The position numbers and the translations under genes were made by a program. Shown here one piece after another: positions 18,676-28,447 of a stretch of DNA of 64,000 bases. Source of the stretch: Bradyrhizobium algeriense. Its GTDB lineage: Bacteria; Pseudomonadota; Alphaproteobacteria; Rhizobiales; Xanthobacteraceae. The DNA lies in the NCBI RefSeq assembly GCF_036924595.1, contig NZ_JAZHRV010000001.1, forward strand, positions 5,766,001-5,830,000, written 5' to 3'. The notes below the pieces were generated by a model. The model was not told the DNA's origin and did not search any database. It saw nothing but the letters and a program-made list of their open reading frames with translations. Within the stretch, counting starts at the first letter, position 1. Every line of letters starts with the position of its first letter.

Positions 18676-19503
18676 TCAGAACTTGTAGCCGAGGCCGGCG
18701 CGGACCGTGTTGATGGTAGTATCGACAGTCGAAGTGAACCGAAGATACTCCCACTCGGCGCGAAGGAAGAGGCCCGCGTACAGCATCACGTCGACGCCGA
18801 CACCGCCGGCGAAGCCGGTGATGAAATGGGAGTTGGCGTTGTCCGTCAGGACACCACTTCCCGAGTAGTCGGGAAGCGCTGGAATGGCCGAGCCGACATA
18901 TCGATAGTTGGCGGAATAAGTGGCCCAGCGGTTGATATTCGCCTGCCCCATTGCAATGCCGGCAAATCCATAGGGCAGGAAGTTGTCAATCGCGTATCCG
19001 CCGCGCACCCGCAGCGAACCGTAATCGGTGACCTTCATCGTGGCGGCCGAGGCGATGGTAGCGGTGGTTACGTAATCGGTCGGATACTGAAACGAGCGGG
19101 ATTGCGAGCCGCCGTTGGCTCCAAAGAAATTGCCATGGGTATAGTTCAGTTCGATGGCGACGACGGCATCGGTCCACTGCCAATTATAACCGATGAACCC
19201 GCCATAGCCGCTGTTCTGCATATGGGCCTTGCCGAGCAACGGCCATTTCGAGATGTTGAACTGCGATTCAATATCGACATTGTTCAAGAGCTTGGCGAGC
19301 AGGTCCTGTCCGGAATTGGTGAAGTCCATGTCCGCCGCGCCGTGAGAAGCGTGGGCACCGACATAGGCGCCGCCCCAGTTGACGGTGCCTCTGCTCAGCC
19401 CCTCGGTGAAGCTGCCGCGTAGAAACGGCAGGTCCGGCATATCGGCCGCCTGCGCGCCACTTACCAACCCGCACATCACAGCCACCAGCAACAATCGACG
19501 CAT
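18676..19503 (-). CDS. Outer-membrane beta-barrel protein
   Basis: Protein of 275 residues with a clear signal peptide (MRRLLLVAVMCGLVSGAQAAD). Alternating beta-strand pattern runs to the C-terminal aromatic end (INTVRAGLGYKF), as in the Omp25/RopB-like surface-antigen barrel family of rhizobia. The mature start ADMPDLPFLRGS is common in this family. It is followed on the same strand by GST and GNAT genes, but the spacing (78 bases) does not force an operon. The function is probably structural or porin-like. Confidence 0.82.
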   Translation of the reverse strand: MRRLLLVAVMCGLVSGAQAADMPDLPFLRGSFTEGLSRGTVNWGGAYVGAHASHGAADMDFTNSGQDLLAKLLNNVDIESQFNISKWPLLGKAHMQNSGYGGFIGYNWQWTDAVVAIELNYTHGNFFGANGGSQSRSFQYPTDYVTTATIASAATMKVTDYGSLRVRGGYAIDNFLPYGFAGIAMGQANINRWATYSANYRYVGSAIPALPDYSGSGVLTDNANSHFITGFAGGVGVDVMLYAGLFLRAEWEYLRFTSTVDTTINTVRAGLGYKF

Positions 19504-19649
19504 CGCAACGCTCCATCAGACACTCTGAACTTGCGTTGATCATCGCCTGTTAACCTTAACCAATCGTTTTCGCGGCATCTAATTGGCGAGATCTTGTCGG
19601 AAAGCTGGCAAACATTTTTCGTCAGCCGCTACATCCGCCTCGGCATGCG

Positions 19650-19686
19650 CCAAAAGCAAAACGGCGCGGAAAACTCCCGCGCCGTT
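19650..19686 (-). terminator. Intrinsic terminator after the 19716-20552 outer-membrane protein gene
   Basis: Perfect 10-base stem AACGGCGCGG / CCGCGCCGTT (19660-19669, 19677-19686) with a 7-base loop. Read on the minus strand it is followed by TTGCTTTTGG. Confidence 0.75.
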
Positions 19687-19715
19687 CGGCAACCGTTAAC
19701 GAATGGAAGTCGCGA

Positions 19716-20552
19716 TTAACCTTTGCGGATCAGCGGCGGCGGCGCGTAGACCTGCGGGTTTTCCAAATTCCAACGCACACCGAGCTTCAGGTCATGCGAG
19801 GTGATGTCCTTGAACGTCATCGGGTTGTTGCGAAAGTTGTTGCCGTCGAAAGTGCGGAGGTCGCCGGTCAGGCCGTCGCCCATATCGAGATAGCGATAGG
19901 CGAGTTCGACGGTGAAGTTCGGCGTGACTTTGTAGGCAAGACCGGCGTGAACCGCCCAGGCCAAGTTCCACTTCGAAACACTGTCTCCGTAGGCCAGACC
20001 CGCCAGTGCGGGGCCCGGCTGCACTGGATTGCTGGCGATGCTCTGATCGGTGAAGCCGTTGATCGCAACCCGCGCGCCACCGACGCCGGCGCCGATGAAC
20101 GGGGTGATGCACCACCAGGTGCCGAGATCGACATAGGCGTTGGCGAGAACGACCCACTCGTTCTTGGTAGCGTGATAGGTGTCGGTACCGACGCCGCCCA
20201 CATAGGTGATGCGGTCGGTGCCGTGGAACTGCGAGTTGCCGCGGTATTCACCGGTGACATCAGCGCGGAACCAGTTGTTGACCTTGTAACCGACGCCGAG
20301 GCCGAAGATGCCCGCGGTGTTGAAGTTGTTCGTCTGTACCGACGAGGTAAGGGTGGAGTCATCCAGGTTGTTCAGCCGACCGACGCGCTGATTGCTGAAG
20401 CCGATGTCGCCGCGCAGATACCAGCCGCCGAAATCCTCGACCACCGCCGGCGCATATGCCGGAGGAGGCGCAATAGCCATGTCGGCAGCAAACGCCGCCT
20501 GGGACAATAATGTGGCCGCACCGGCGGCAATGAAAGACTTAACGCTACGCAT
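19716..20552 (-). CDS. Outer-membrane beta-barrel protein
   Basis: Protein of 278 residues with a signal peptide (FIAAGAATLLSQAAFAAD) followed by a Pro-rich mature N terminus. The barrel pattern is GGWYLRGDIGFSNQRV, then WWCITPFIGAGVGGARVAING, and SHDLKLGVRWNL near the end. The ATG at 20552 is chosen because the signal peptide begins there; the frame runs to 20597. A CtrA-like site lies about 80 bases upstream, and a strong terminator follows the gene, so it is a single-gene unit. It is a distant paralog type of the 18676-19503 protein. Confidence 0.85.
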   Translation of the reverse strand: MRSVKSFIAAGAATLLSQAAFAADMAIAPPPAYAPAVVEDFGGWYLRGDIGFSNQRVGRLNNLDDSTLTSSVQTNNFNTAGIFGLGVGYKVNNWFRADVTGEYRGNSQFHGTDRITYVGGVGTDTYHATKNEWVVLANAYVDLGTWWCITPFIGAGVGGARVAINGFTDQSIASNPVQPGPALAGLAYGDSVSKWNLAWAVHAGLAYKVTPNFTVELAYRYLDMGDGLTGDLRTFDGNNFRNNPMTFKDITSHDLKLGVRWNLENPQVYAPPPLIRKG

Positions 20553-20633
20553 GGGCTTCGTCCTTTGTCCGGTGAGGCTGACTGCGATGAGCCCCACTTC
20601 AAAAACTCACGGACGAACGATGTCATTAAATGC

Positions 20634-20649
20634 TTAAGCGGCGCTTAAC
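20634..20649. promoter_or_regulatory. CtrA-type binding site upstream of an outer-membrane protein gene
   Basis: TTAA-GCGGCGC-TTAAC matches the full TTAA-N7-TTAAC consensus of the alphaproteobacterial cell-cycle regulator CtrA. It lies about 80 bases upstream of the start of the leftward barrel-protein gene. Confidence 0.5.
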
Positions 20650-20849
20650 CCTAATTTTTAAGGTTGACAATCTCTGACTTTTTTCGCGGCGCCGTTTGCG
20701 AGTCGAGTGACGATGCATTTGCAACACGACAAACGAGACGAAACCGCCATACATCCTAACGATGTGTTGCTGCGCCATTAAGACTTTGTTGATGTCGTGA
20801 GCCGCGCCCTCGCCTCGCGGAAATGCGTCGGCGCGTCAGCGCGCGTGCT

Positions 20850-22109
20850 TCAACGTACATGCCTGGGCATCTTCGGCAGGAACACCGCGAGCAGGCCGAG
20901 CGCGGGCAGGAACGCGCAGAGGTGATAGACAAAAGCGATCCCGGTGTGATCGGCGAGCTTGCCAAGCACGGCCGCGCCAAGTCCGCCGATGCCGAAGGCG
21001 ACGCCGAAGAATACGCCCGAGATCATCCCGAAGCGGTGCGGCATCAGTTCCTGCGCGAACACGATGATCGAAGACGTTGCCGACGAGAGGATGAGGCCGA
21101 TGAAGACTGTCAGCACGGCGCTGCCGACGAGACCCGCATATGGCAGCGCCAGCGTGAACGGCAGCGCGCCGAGGATGGAGAACCAGATGATGTATTTGCG
21201 GCCAAAGCGATCGCCGAGCGGCCCGCCGAAGAACGCACCCGCCGCGTTGGCGGCAAGGAAGATGAATAGATAAAGCTGCGCCGCCTGGGTCGAGACTTGA
21301 AACTTGTCGATCAGATAGAAGATGTAATAGCTCGACAGGCTCGACACGTAGAGCTGTTTTGAGAACAGCAGCGCGACCAGCACCGCGAGCGCTATTTTCA
21401 CGCGCCGCGAATCCGGCAGGTCCGGATGGCGTTCCACCACGGCCGATTTCTTCGTCACGATCTGCGGCTTGTACCAGACGCCGATCCGCCACAGGATCAC
21501 GATCGCCAGAAACGCGATCGATGAAAACCAGGCGATCGAGGGCTGACCGAACGGCACCACGATCAGCGCCGCCAGCACCGGCCCCATCGACGTACCAAAA
21601 CTGCCGCCGAGCTGAAACACCGATTGCGCGAATCCGTAACGCCCGCCCGAGGCGAGACGCGCGATCCGCGCCGACTCCGGATGAAACACCGCCGAGCCGA
21701 GGCCTACCAGAGCGGCTGCGATCAGGATGATGGGATAGAGATGCGCGACGCTGAGCAGCAGCAATCCGAAAAACGTAAAACCCATGCCGATCGCGAGCGA
21801 GAAAGGCTGCGCCTTCTTGTCGGTAAAATGCCCGACCAGCGGCTGCAGCAGCGATGCGGTAAACTGGAACGCCAGCGTGATCATGCCGATCTGTCCGTAG
21901 TCCAGCGCGTAAGCATCCTTCAGGATCGGATAGACCGAGGCAATCAGCGACTGCATGGTGTCGTTGAGGAAATGCGAGAAGCTGATGCCGGTCAGCACGA
22001 CATAGGCCGGCGCCACAACAGCCGCCTTGACGGCGAGGCCTGGCGCCGCGTCAGGCACGACCACCTGCGCGGTTGGCGTTTCCTCTGAGACGATGACCGG
22101 CTTGTTCAA
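20850..22109 (-). CDS. MFS transporter, fosmidomycin-resistance (Fsr) type
   Basis: Inner-membrane exporter of 419 residues with twelve predicted helices. LDYGQIGMITLAFQFTASLLQPLVGHFTDKK and GLGSAVFHPESARIAR are hallmarks of the Fsr subgroup of the major facilitator superfamily. The N-terminal 35 residues are polar. Fsr proteins export fosmidomycin-like or other small compounds in known cases; the physiological substrate here is unknown. It stands alone between an outer-membrane protein gene and glmM. Confidence 0.88.
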   Translation of the reverse strand: MNKPVIVSEETPTAQVVVPDAAPGLAVKAAVVAPAYVVLTGISFSHFLNDTMQSLIASVYPILKDAYALDYGQIGMITLAFQFTASLLQPLVGHFTDKKAQPFSLAIGMGFTFFGLLLLSVAHLYPIILIAAALVGLGSAVFHPESARIARLASGGRYGFAQSVFQLGGSFGTSMGPVLAALIVVPFGQPSIAWFSSIAFLAIVILWRIGVWYKPQIVTKKSAVVERHPDLPDSRRVKIALAVLVALLFSKQLYVSSLSSYYIFYLIDKFQVSTQAAQLYLFIFLAANAAGAFFGGPLGDRFGRKYIIWFSILGALPFTLALPYAGLVGSAVLTVFIGLILSSATSSIIVFAQELMPHRFGMISGVFFGVAFGIGGLGAAVLGKLADHTGIAFVYHLCAFLPALGLLAVFLPKMPRHVR

Positions 22110-22255
22110 GGGCGCATTCCCGAAAAGAATCGCGGACAGGCAATGTCTCGTGTTCTACGGCCGGGCCATCGTCGCGACCAGCATCAATAGCTTATGGCTG
22201 CGATGCGTTGCCGCACCACCGATCAGCAATCGCGCACCATCAAAATAAAGCTGGC

Positions 22256-23602
22256 TTATGCCGCCGCAGCGTGACCGAGCGCGGTGACGATCTGATCGAC
22301 GACATCCTCGACCAGGATGCGGTCGTCGCCCTCGCCCATCACGCGGATCACGGGCTCGGTGCCGGACGAACGGACCAGCAGCCGGCCGTGGCCGTTGAGG
22401 CGATTCTCGCCGTCCATGATCGCCGATTTCACCTCGGCATGGTCGAGCGGCTTGCCGCTGCGGTAGCGTACGTTCTTCAGGATCTGCGGCAGCGGATCGA
22501 AACGGCGGCAGACCTCCGACACCGGCCGGCGAAGTTTTTGCACCACGGCCAGCACCTGCAGCGCAGCAACGAAGCCGTCGCCTGTGGTGGCGTAGTCGGA
22601 GAGAATGATATGGCCCGAAGGCTCGCCGCCGAGATTGTAACCCTGCTTGAGCATCTGCTCGAGCACGTAGCGGTCGCCGACCGGCGTGCGCACCATGCCG
22701 ATGCCTTGCCCTTCGAGGAAACGTTCGAGCCCGAGATTCGACATCACGGTGGCGACGATGCCGGGCTTCGAGAGCCGGCCGTCTTCCTTCCAGCTTTGCG
22801 CGATCACCGCGAGCAACTGGTCGCCATCGACGACGTGGCCGCGTTCGTCGACCAGGATGACGCGATCGGCGTCGCCGTCGAGCGCGATGCCGATATCGGC
22901 GCGCATCTCGCGCACCTTTTTCGCCAGCGCCTCCGGCGAGGTCGAGCCGCATTCCTTGTTGATGTTGAAGCCATCGGGTTCGACGCCGATCGCGATGACA
23001 TCGGCGCCCAATTCCCACAGCGCTTCCGGCACCACCTTGTAGGCCGCGCCGTGCGCGCAATCGATCACGACGCGCAGGCCGTCGAGCGAGAGCTCGCGCG
23101 GCAGCGTGCGCTTAGCGAATTCGATGTAGCGGTCATGAACGCCGTCGATACGGCGGGCGCGCCCGAGGCTGGCGCTCTGCGCGAGGCGACGGTCGATCGG
23201 CTCGTCGAGCAACTGCTCGATCTGCTTTTCGACATCGTCGGAAAGCTTGAAGCCCTGCGGACCGAACAGCTTGATGCCGTTATCCTCGAACAGATTGTGG
23301 GAAGCTGAAATCATCACGCCGAGATCGGCGCGCATCGACTTGGTCAGCATCGCGACCGCCGGCGTCGGCATCGGGCCGAGCAGCAGCACGTCCATGCCGA
23401 CAGAGGTGAAGCCGGCCACCATGGCGTATTCGATCATGTAGCCGGAGAGACGCGTGTCCTTGCCGATGACGACGCGGTGGCGATGCTCGCCGCGCTGGAA
23501 CACCAGGCCGGCCGCCTGCCCCACCTTGAGCGCGAGCTCCGGCGTGATCAATCCATTGGCGCGGCCCCGAATTCCGTCGGTACCGAAATATTTGCGGCTC
23601 AT
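22256..23602 (-). CDS. glmM: Phosphoglucosamine mutase
   Basis: Enzyme of 448 residues converting glucosamine-6-phosphate to glucosamine-1-phosphate for peptidoglycan and LPS precursors. The phosphoserine loop ISASHN (Ser101) and the metal loop DGDADR are present, as is the C-terminal phosphate-binding RSSGTEP. The length is standard. The start [13 protein letters not shown] is the canonical GlmM beginning. Confidence 0.97.
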   Translation of the reverse strand: MSRKYFGTDGIRGRANGLITPELALKVGQAAGLVFQRGEHRHRVVIGKDTRLSGYMIEYAMVAGFTSVGMDVLLLGPMPTPAVAMLTKSMRADLGVMISASHNLFEDNGIKLFGPQGFKLSDDVEKQIEQLLDEPIDRRLAQSASLGRARRIDGVHDRYIEFAKRTLPRELSLDGLRVVIDCAHGAAYKVVPEALWELGADVIAIGVEPDGFNINKECGSTSPEALAKKVREMRADIGIALDGDADRVILVDERGHVVDGDQLLAVIAQSWKEDGRLSKPGIVATVMSNLGLERFLEGQGIGMVRTPVGDRYVLEQMLKQGYNLGGEPSGHIILSDYATTGDGFVAALQVLAVVQKLRRPVSEVCRRFDPLPQILKNVRYRSGKPLDHAEVKSAIMDGENRLNGHGRLLVRSSGTEPVIRVMGEGDDRILVEDVVDQIVTALGHAAAA

Positions 23603-23813
23603 GTGACCCCCAGCATTTCGGGGCTTCTTCAGGCCATAATAGCCAGGAATCCCCGAACGCGCTCCATGGTAGCGTGCAGCCGTTATAATCCCTCAGCCGC
23701 AAAAATGGCTTCAAAAAATATGATGAATCATTACGGCCATCGCGGCCGTTTTCATGTATAACTAATTGTTATAACTTGATATTTTTAAAAACAGGCCGCG
23801 TCGGGCCGAAGCG

Positions 23814-25236
<1,423 letters not shown>

Positions 25237-25260
25237 GGCGGAGTTAGCACGAATCCCGCA

Positions 25261-25310
25261 ACGGGTCGTCCCCGCCCAGTGCGCAATTGCGCTCGGGCGC
25301 GGGGACCCAT
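25261..25310. repeat. Imperfect palindromic repeat after lldD
   Basis: GGGTCGTCCCCGC and GCGCGGGGACCC form inverted arms around a central TGCGCAATTGCGC palindrome. The same central palindrome occurs in the element at 32427-32526. It is an intergenic repeat with no coding content. Confidence 0.55.
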
Positions 25311-25420
25311 ATGCCGCAGCCCTTCGGTTAAGCGATGCGGTAAACGCCTTCCATCCACAGTAAGCAATTATGGTTGTGGGTCCCTGCTTTCGCGGCACGA
25401 CTCGCGAATGGAGCGCGACC

Positions 25421-25447
25421 TTCCTTCTCCCCTTGTGGGAGAAGGAA
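25421..25447. repeat. 27-base palindrome (TTCCTTCTCCC type), copy 1
   Basis: Arms TTCCTTCTCCC and GGGAGAAGGAA with loop CTTGT. A matching palindrome in opposite orientation (loop ACAAG) lies at 26026-26052. The pair brackets the glycine-rich protein gene and its upstream region. Confidence 0.55.
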
Positions 25448-25487
25448 AGTACGTAGCGCATTGACCGCCTCAGGCTCCCGGCGTGTG

Positions 25488-25841
25488 TCAGTATCGATAC
25501 TGGCCGCCGCAGATATAGTTGCCGTACGCGTCGTAGCAGTTGTTGTAAGAGCCGTAGGCACCGTAGGCCGCGGCACCAACCGCTGCGGCCCCCACCGCCG
25601 CCGCACCGTATCCGCGACGTGGATAATACCCTCCCCGGTAACCGGCATATCCGACCCGCCCTACGCGACCGGCACGAACGGCTCCACCTCGGTAAACGCC
25701 TCCGGCTCGGACGGCGCCGCCGTGGAAGCCTCCACCGCCTCGGTACCCGCCACCCCCACGGCGCGCGAACGCGTCGTCCGGGATAAGGCTGGCCGTAACC
25801 AGAACGAGTGCTGCAAGAACCGGCAGAACATAGCGAAACAT
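25488..25841 (-). CDS. Small secreted glycine/tyrosine-rich protein
   Basis: Protein of 117 residues. The ATG at 25841 has GGAAGGAA upstream and starts a signal peptide (MFRYVLPVLAALVLVTASLI, cleavage probably after DDAFA). The mature part is Gly/Arg/Tyr-rich (GGGGYRGGGGFHGGAVRAG), then Ala/Gly-rich. It ends NNCYDAYGNYICGGQYRY with two cysteines that could form a disulfide. It is a low-complexity envelope or extracellular protein type frequent in Bradyrhizobium. A FixK2/FNR-like box lies 100 bases upstream of the start codon. The function is unknown. Confidence 0.68.
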   Translation of the reverse strand: MFRYVLPVLAALVLVTASLIPDDAFARRGGGGYRGGGGFHGGAVRAGGVYRGGAVRAGRVGRVGYAGYRGGYYPRRGYGAAAVGAAAVGAAAYGAYGSYNNCYDAYGNYICGGQYRY

Positions 25842-25940
25842 GGCGCTTCCTTCCTGTTGATTGGGCCCGAGCGTTCGGGCTGCAACCAACCCAATTCGCA
25901 TCCACCCCCTGGCAGGGTTTGACTCTGACTGAACAGGCGC

Positions 25941-25954
25941 TTGACCTAGATCAA
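25941..25954. promoter_or_regulatory. FixK2/FNR-like box
   Basis: TTGACCTAGATCAA differs at one base from the symmetric FixK/FNR consensus TTGATCTAGATCAA. It lies 100-113 bases upstream of the leftward glycine-rich protein gene. That spacing would suit activation from about -41 if transcription starts near 25906. Confidence 0.5.
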
Positions 25955-26025
25955 AGCTCTGGCGGGATGGCGAAGTTCCGCCTTGGCAAGGACGTGATGC
26001 GCACAACCAAGCGAAGCGTCCTGCC

Positions 26026-26052
26026 TCCCTTCTCCCACAAGGGGAGAAGGGA
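26026..26052. repeat. 27-base palindrome (TCCCTTCTCCC type), copy 2
   Basis: Arms TCCCTTCTCCC and GGGAGAAGGGA, loop ACAAG. It is the reverse-oriented partner of the palindrome at 25421-25447 and lies 19 bases after the stop of the leftward gene at 26071. Confidence 0.55.
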
Positions 26053-26070
26053 AGTAAGAAAGGCTTCGCC

Positions 26071-26697
26071 TCACATCGGCGGCGTGATCCCGTTGCGGCC
26101 GACATTGACGCGGGCCGCCTCCAGCGTGCCGTCGTCCTTCTTCACCGCGCTGAAGATGATCACCTTCGCGCCCGGCTTCAGTTCGGACTTGTCGCCAGCG
26201 ACGAAGGTAACGATTGGCGTCCCCTCCGGCACCACGACTTTCTTTTCACCGTCCTTGTATTTCACCAAAATGTTCTGGCCATCGGTGCCCTTCACGGTCT
26301 GGGCGACGGTGGCATTCGTCATGGTCGAGTTCGGACGCTGGTCCCAGGGCCGGAAACCTTCGGCCGCGCCGCGCTGGTTCTCCGGGAAGATATGCACTGC
26401 GACCGCCTTTTGGGTGCCGTCCGGCTCCGGCATCGCGGTGACGCCGATATAGGAGCCTTCCTTGATCTCAGAGAGTTCGGTCTTGGCCACGCCGAACACC
26501 GCGACATTGTCGGTGACGCGGACCTTCATGTCGGTACCCTCGCGCGATTTGATCGACAGCATGGGCAGGTCTACGGCCTCGATGGTGCCGCGAATGCGGA
26601 CCGTCGGCGGCTGCTGCGCCCACGCCGCCGATGCAAGCAGGGTGACAAAGGTCAGCGAGGCCGCAAGCATCCGCGGCCAGGAAGAAGATTTTGACAT
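26071..26697 (-). CDS. Periplasmic hypothetical protein, tandem paralog 1
   Basis: Secreted protein of 208 residues with a signal peptide (SLTFVTLLASAAWAQQP). The mature part looks like two OB/SH3-like beta domains: VRIRGTIEAVDLPMLSIKSREG (about residues 32-53) and a second repeat-like block ILVKYKDGEKKVVVPEGTPIV. It is clearly homologous along its full length to the next gene upstream (26772-27398), including RPNSTMTNATVA and KSELKPGAKVI. Resembles DUF5666-type domains. The function is unknown. Confidence 0.75.
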   Translation of the reverse strand: MSKSSSWPRMLAASLTFVTLLASAAWAQQPPTVRIRGTIEAVDLPMLSIKSREGTDMKVRVTDNVAVFGVAKTELSEIKEGSYIGVTAMPEPDGTQKAVAVHIFPENQRGAAEGFRPWDQRPNSTMTNATVAQTVKGTDGQNILVKYKDGEKKVVVPEGTPIVTFVAGDKSELKPGAKVIIFSAVKKDDGTLEAARVNVGRNGITPPM

Positions 26698-26771
26698 GGT
26701 ATCCCTCCCAAGATGTTAGCGCCCAACTCAACGCAAACACCGCGCGGGAGGTGCTATTCCAGGAGGCGACT

Positions 26772-27398
26772 TCACATCGGCGGGGTCAGCCCGTCGCGGC
26801 CGACGCTGACCCGGCTGGTCTCGAGCGAGCCGTCCGGCAGCTTCTTCATGAAGGCGATCACCTTGGCGCCCGGTTTGAGGTCGGACTTGTCGGCAGGAAC
26901 GTAGGTCACGACCGGCGTCTCCGGGGAGACCACGACTTTCTTCTCGCCACCCCGGTATTTGATCATCAGGGTGTGGCCGTCATTGCCGACCACGGAGTCC
27001 GCCACCGTGGCGTTGGTCATGGTGGAGTTGGGACGCAGATCATAGGGCCGCGAGCCTTCGCCGGTGCCGCGCATGGCTTCCGGAAACACGTGCACTTCAA
27101 CCGCGTTCTGGCTGCCGTCCGGCCCCGGCACCGTGGTCGTGCCGATGAAGGAACCGACCTTGATGTCGGACAGCGCGATTTTGGTGATCCCGACGATGTT
27201 GATGTCGCCGGCCATATGCAGCCTGACGTCTTCACCGCCGCGCGACTTGACGGCGAGCACGTCGCCATCGACGGCCTCGATGGTGCCGCGAACGCGCGTC
27301 GGCGTCGGCGGCTGCTGGGCGATGGCGTAAAGCGTGGAGCCGGCGACCATCGCAACGGCGACAAGCGGGCGGACGAACTGAAAGCGACGGACGGGCAT
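26772..27398 (-). CDS. Periplasmic hypothetical protein, tandem paralog 2
   Basis: Secreted protein of 208 residues, the same length as its paralog 74 bases downstream. The ATG at 27398 is chosen since GGAG lies upstream and a signal peptide follows (PLVAVAMVAGSTLYAIAQQP). Shared blocks are TRVRGTIEAVDGDVLAVKSRGG, RPNSTMTNATVADSVVGNDGHTL and KSDLKPGAKVIAFMKKLPDGS. It probably arose by tandem duplication. The two genes share direction and may be co-transcribed. The role is unknown; both look like periplasmic beta-rich proteins. Confidence 0.75.
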   Translation of the reverse strand: MPVRRFQFVRPLVAVAMVAGSTLYAIAQQPPTPTRVRGTIEAVDGDVLAVKSRGGEDVRLHMAGDINIVGITKIALSDIKVGSFIGTTTVPGPDGSQNAVEVHVFPEAMRGTGEGSRPYDLRPNSTMTNATVADSVVGNDGHTLMIKYRGGEKKVVVSPETPVVTYVPADKSDLKPGAKVIAFMKKLPDGSLETSRVSVGRDGLTPPM

Positions 27399-27485
27399 GG
27401 CAGGAATCTCCGGTGGCAGACCTGACGTAGCCATTGACCCCGGCCATTCAAAAAAATTCCGGCTCAAGTCTCCGCGATCAGCCGA

Positions 27486-28319
27486 TCATGTATTCGTGAG
27501 ATCGGCCTCGACGAGCGCGCGAAGTTCCGGCGTCACTTCGGGGCGCCGGCCGAACCACAATTCGAAGCCGCGCACCGCCTGGTGCAGCAGCATGCCGAGC
27601 CCGTCGGCGGTCTTGAGGCCGCGCGCGCGCGAAGCCGTCAGCAATGGCGTGTCGAGCGGCACGTAAACGAGATCGGCGACGACGGCATGTGACGGCAACT
27701 GCCCGACATCGATTTCGAGCGGCGGCTGCCCCTTCATGCCGAGCGAGGTCGTATTCACCAGTAGCCCGGTGCGCGGCAGCAAATCGCCGATCGCGTCCAA
27801 TGCCACCGGCAGAACGTTCGCGCCGAATTCATCCACCAGCGCACGGGCGCGCTCGATGGTGCGGTTGGCGAGATGCACCCGCTTGATGCCGCGGTCGAGC
27901 AGACCGAACAGCACCGCGCGAGATGAGCCACCGGCGCCGAGCACCAGCGCATCCTCGGCCTTGTCCCATCCGCTCGCACAGGCATCGAGATTGTTGATGA
28001 AGCCCTCGACGTCGGTATTGGTCGAGCAGAGTTCGCCATTCTCGAACCACAGCGTGTTGGCCGCACCGACCGCACGGGCGCGCGCGTCCGGCTTTGACAG
28101 AGAAAGCGCGCGCTCCTTGTGCGGAATGGTGACGTTGGCGCCGACGAAACCGCGCAGCGACAACCGGAAAATGAAATCCTTGAACTCGTCGGGCGGCACC
28201 GCCTCGATGACGTAACCGCCTTCGATGCCGAGCGTCCGCAGCCAGTAATGATGGATCAGCGGCGAACGCGAATGCGCAGCCGGCCATCCGATCAGGCAGG
28301 CGGCGGGGGGTTTGGTCAC
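27486..28319 (-). CDS. aroE: Shikimate dehydrogenase
   Basis: Enzyme of 277 residues reducing 3-dehydroshikimate to shikimate with NADPH in aromatic amino-acid synthesis. Substrate-binding motif NVTIPHK has the catalytic Lys at residue 68. NTDVEGF follows, and the NADP-binding region is VLGAGGSSRAVLFGL with NRTIERA. The C-terminal DGLGMLLHQAVRGFELWFG is canonical. The length is normal. Confidence 0.96.
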   Translation of the reverse strand: MTKPPAACLIGWPAAHSRSPLIHHYWLRTLGIEGGYVIEAVPPDEFKDFIFRLSLRGFVGANVTIPHKERALSLSKPDARARAVGAANTLWFENGELCSTNTDVEGFINNLDACASGWDKAEDALVLGAGGSSRAVLFGLLDRGIKRVHLANRTIERARALVDEFGANVLPVALDAIGDLLPRTGLLVNTTSLGMKGQPPLEIDVGQLPSHAVVADLVYVPLDTPLLTASRARGLKTADGLGMLLHQAVRGFELWFGRRPEVTPELRALVEADLTNT

Positions 28320-28410
28320 GGCAGAAATCTCCTAAAGACGTCGATGGCCGGGATAACCCGGCCACGACGATCAATTTATCTTCCGCTGTGCTGTGTCAAG
28401 CCGAACGCGA

Positions 28411-28436
28411 GCCGCCGCAGACGAAGCTGCGGCGGC
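28411..28436 (-). terminator. Hairpin downstream of the EF-G-like gene
   Basis: Ten-base perfect stem GCCGCCGCAG / CTGCGGCGGC with a six-base loop, 12 bases past the stop codon of the leftward gene. There is no T-run, so it is only a possible terminator or 3'-end stabiliser. Confidence 0.4.
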
Positions 28437-28447
28437 CCGCCGGCAAC

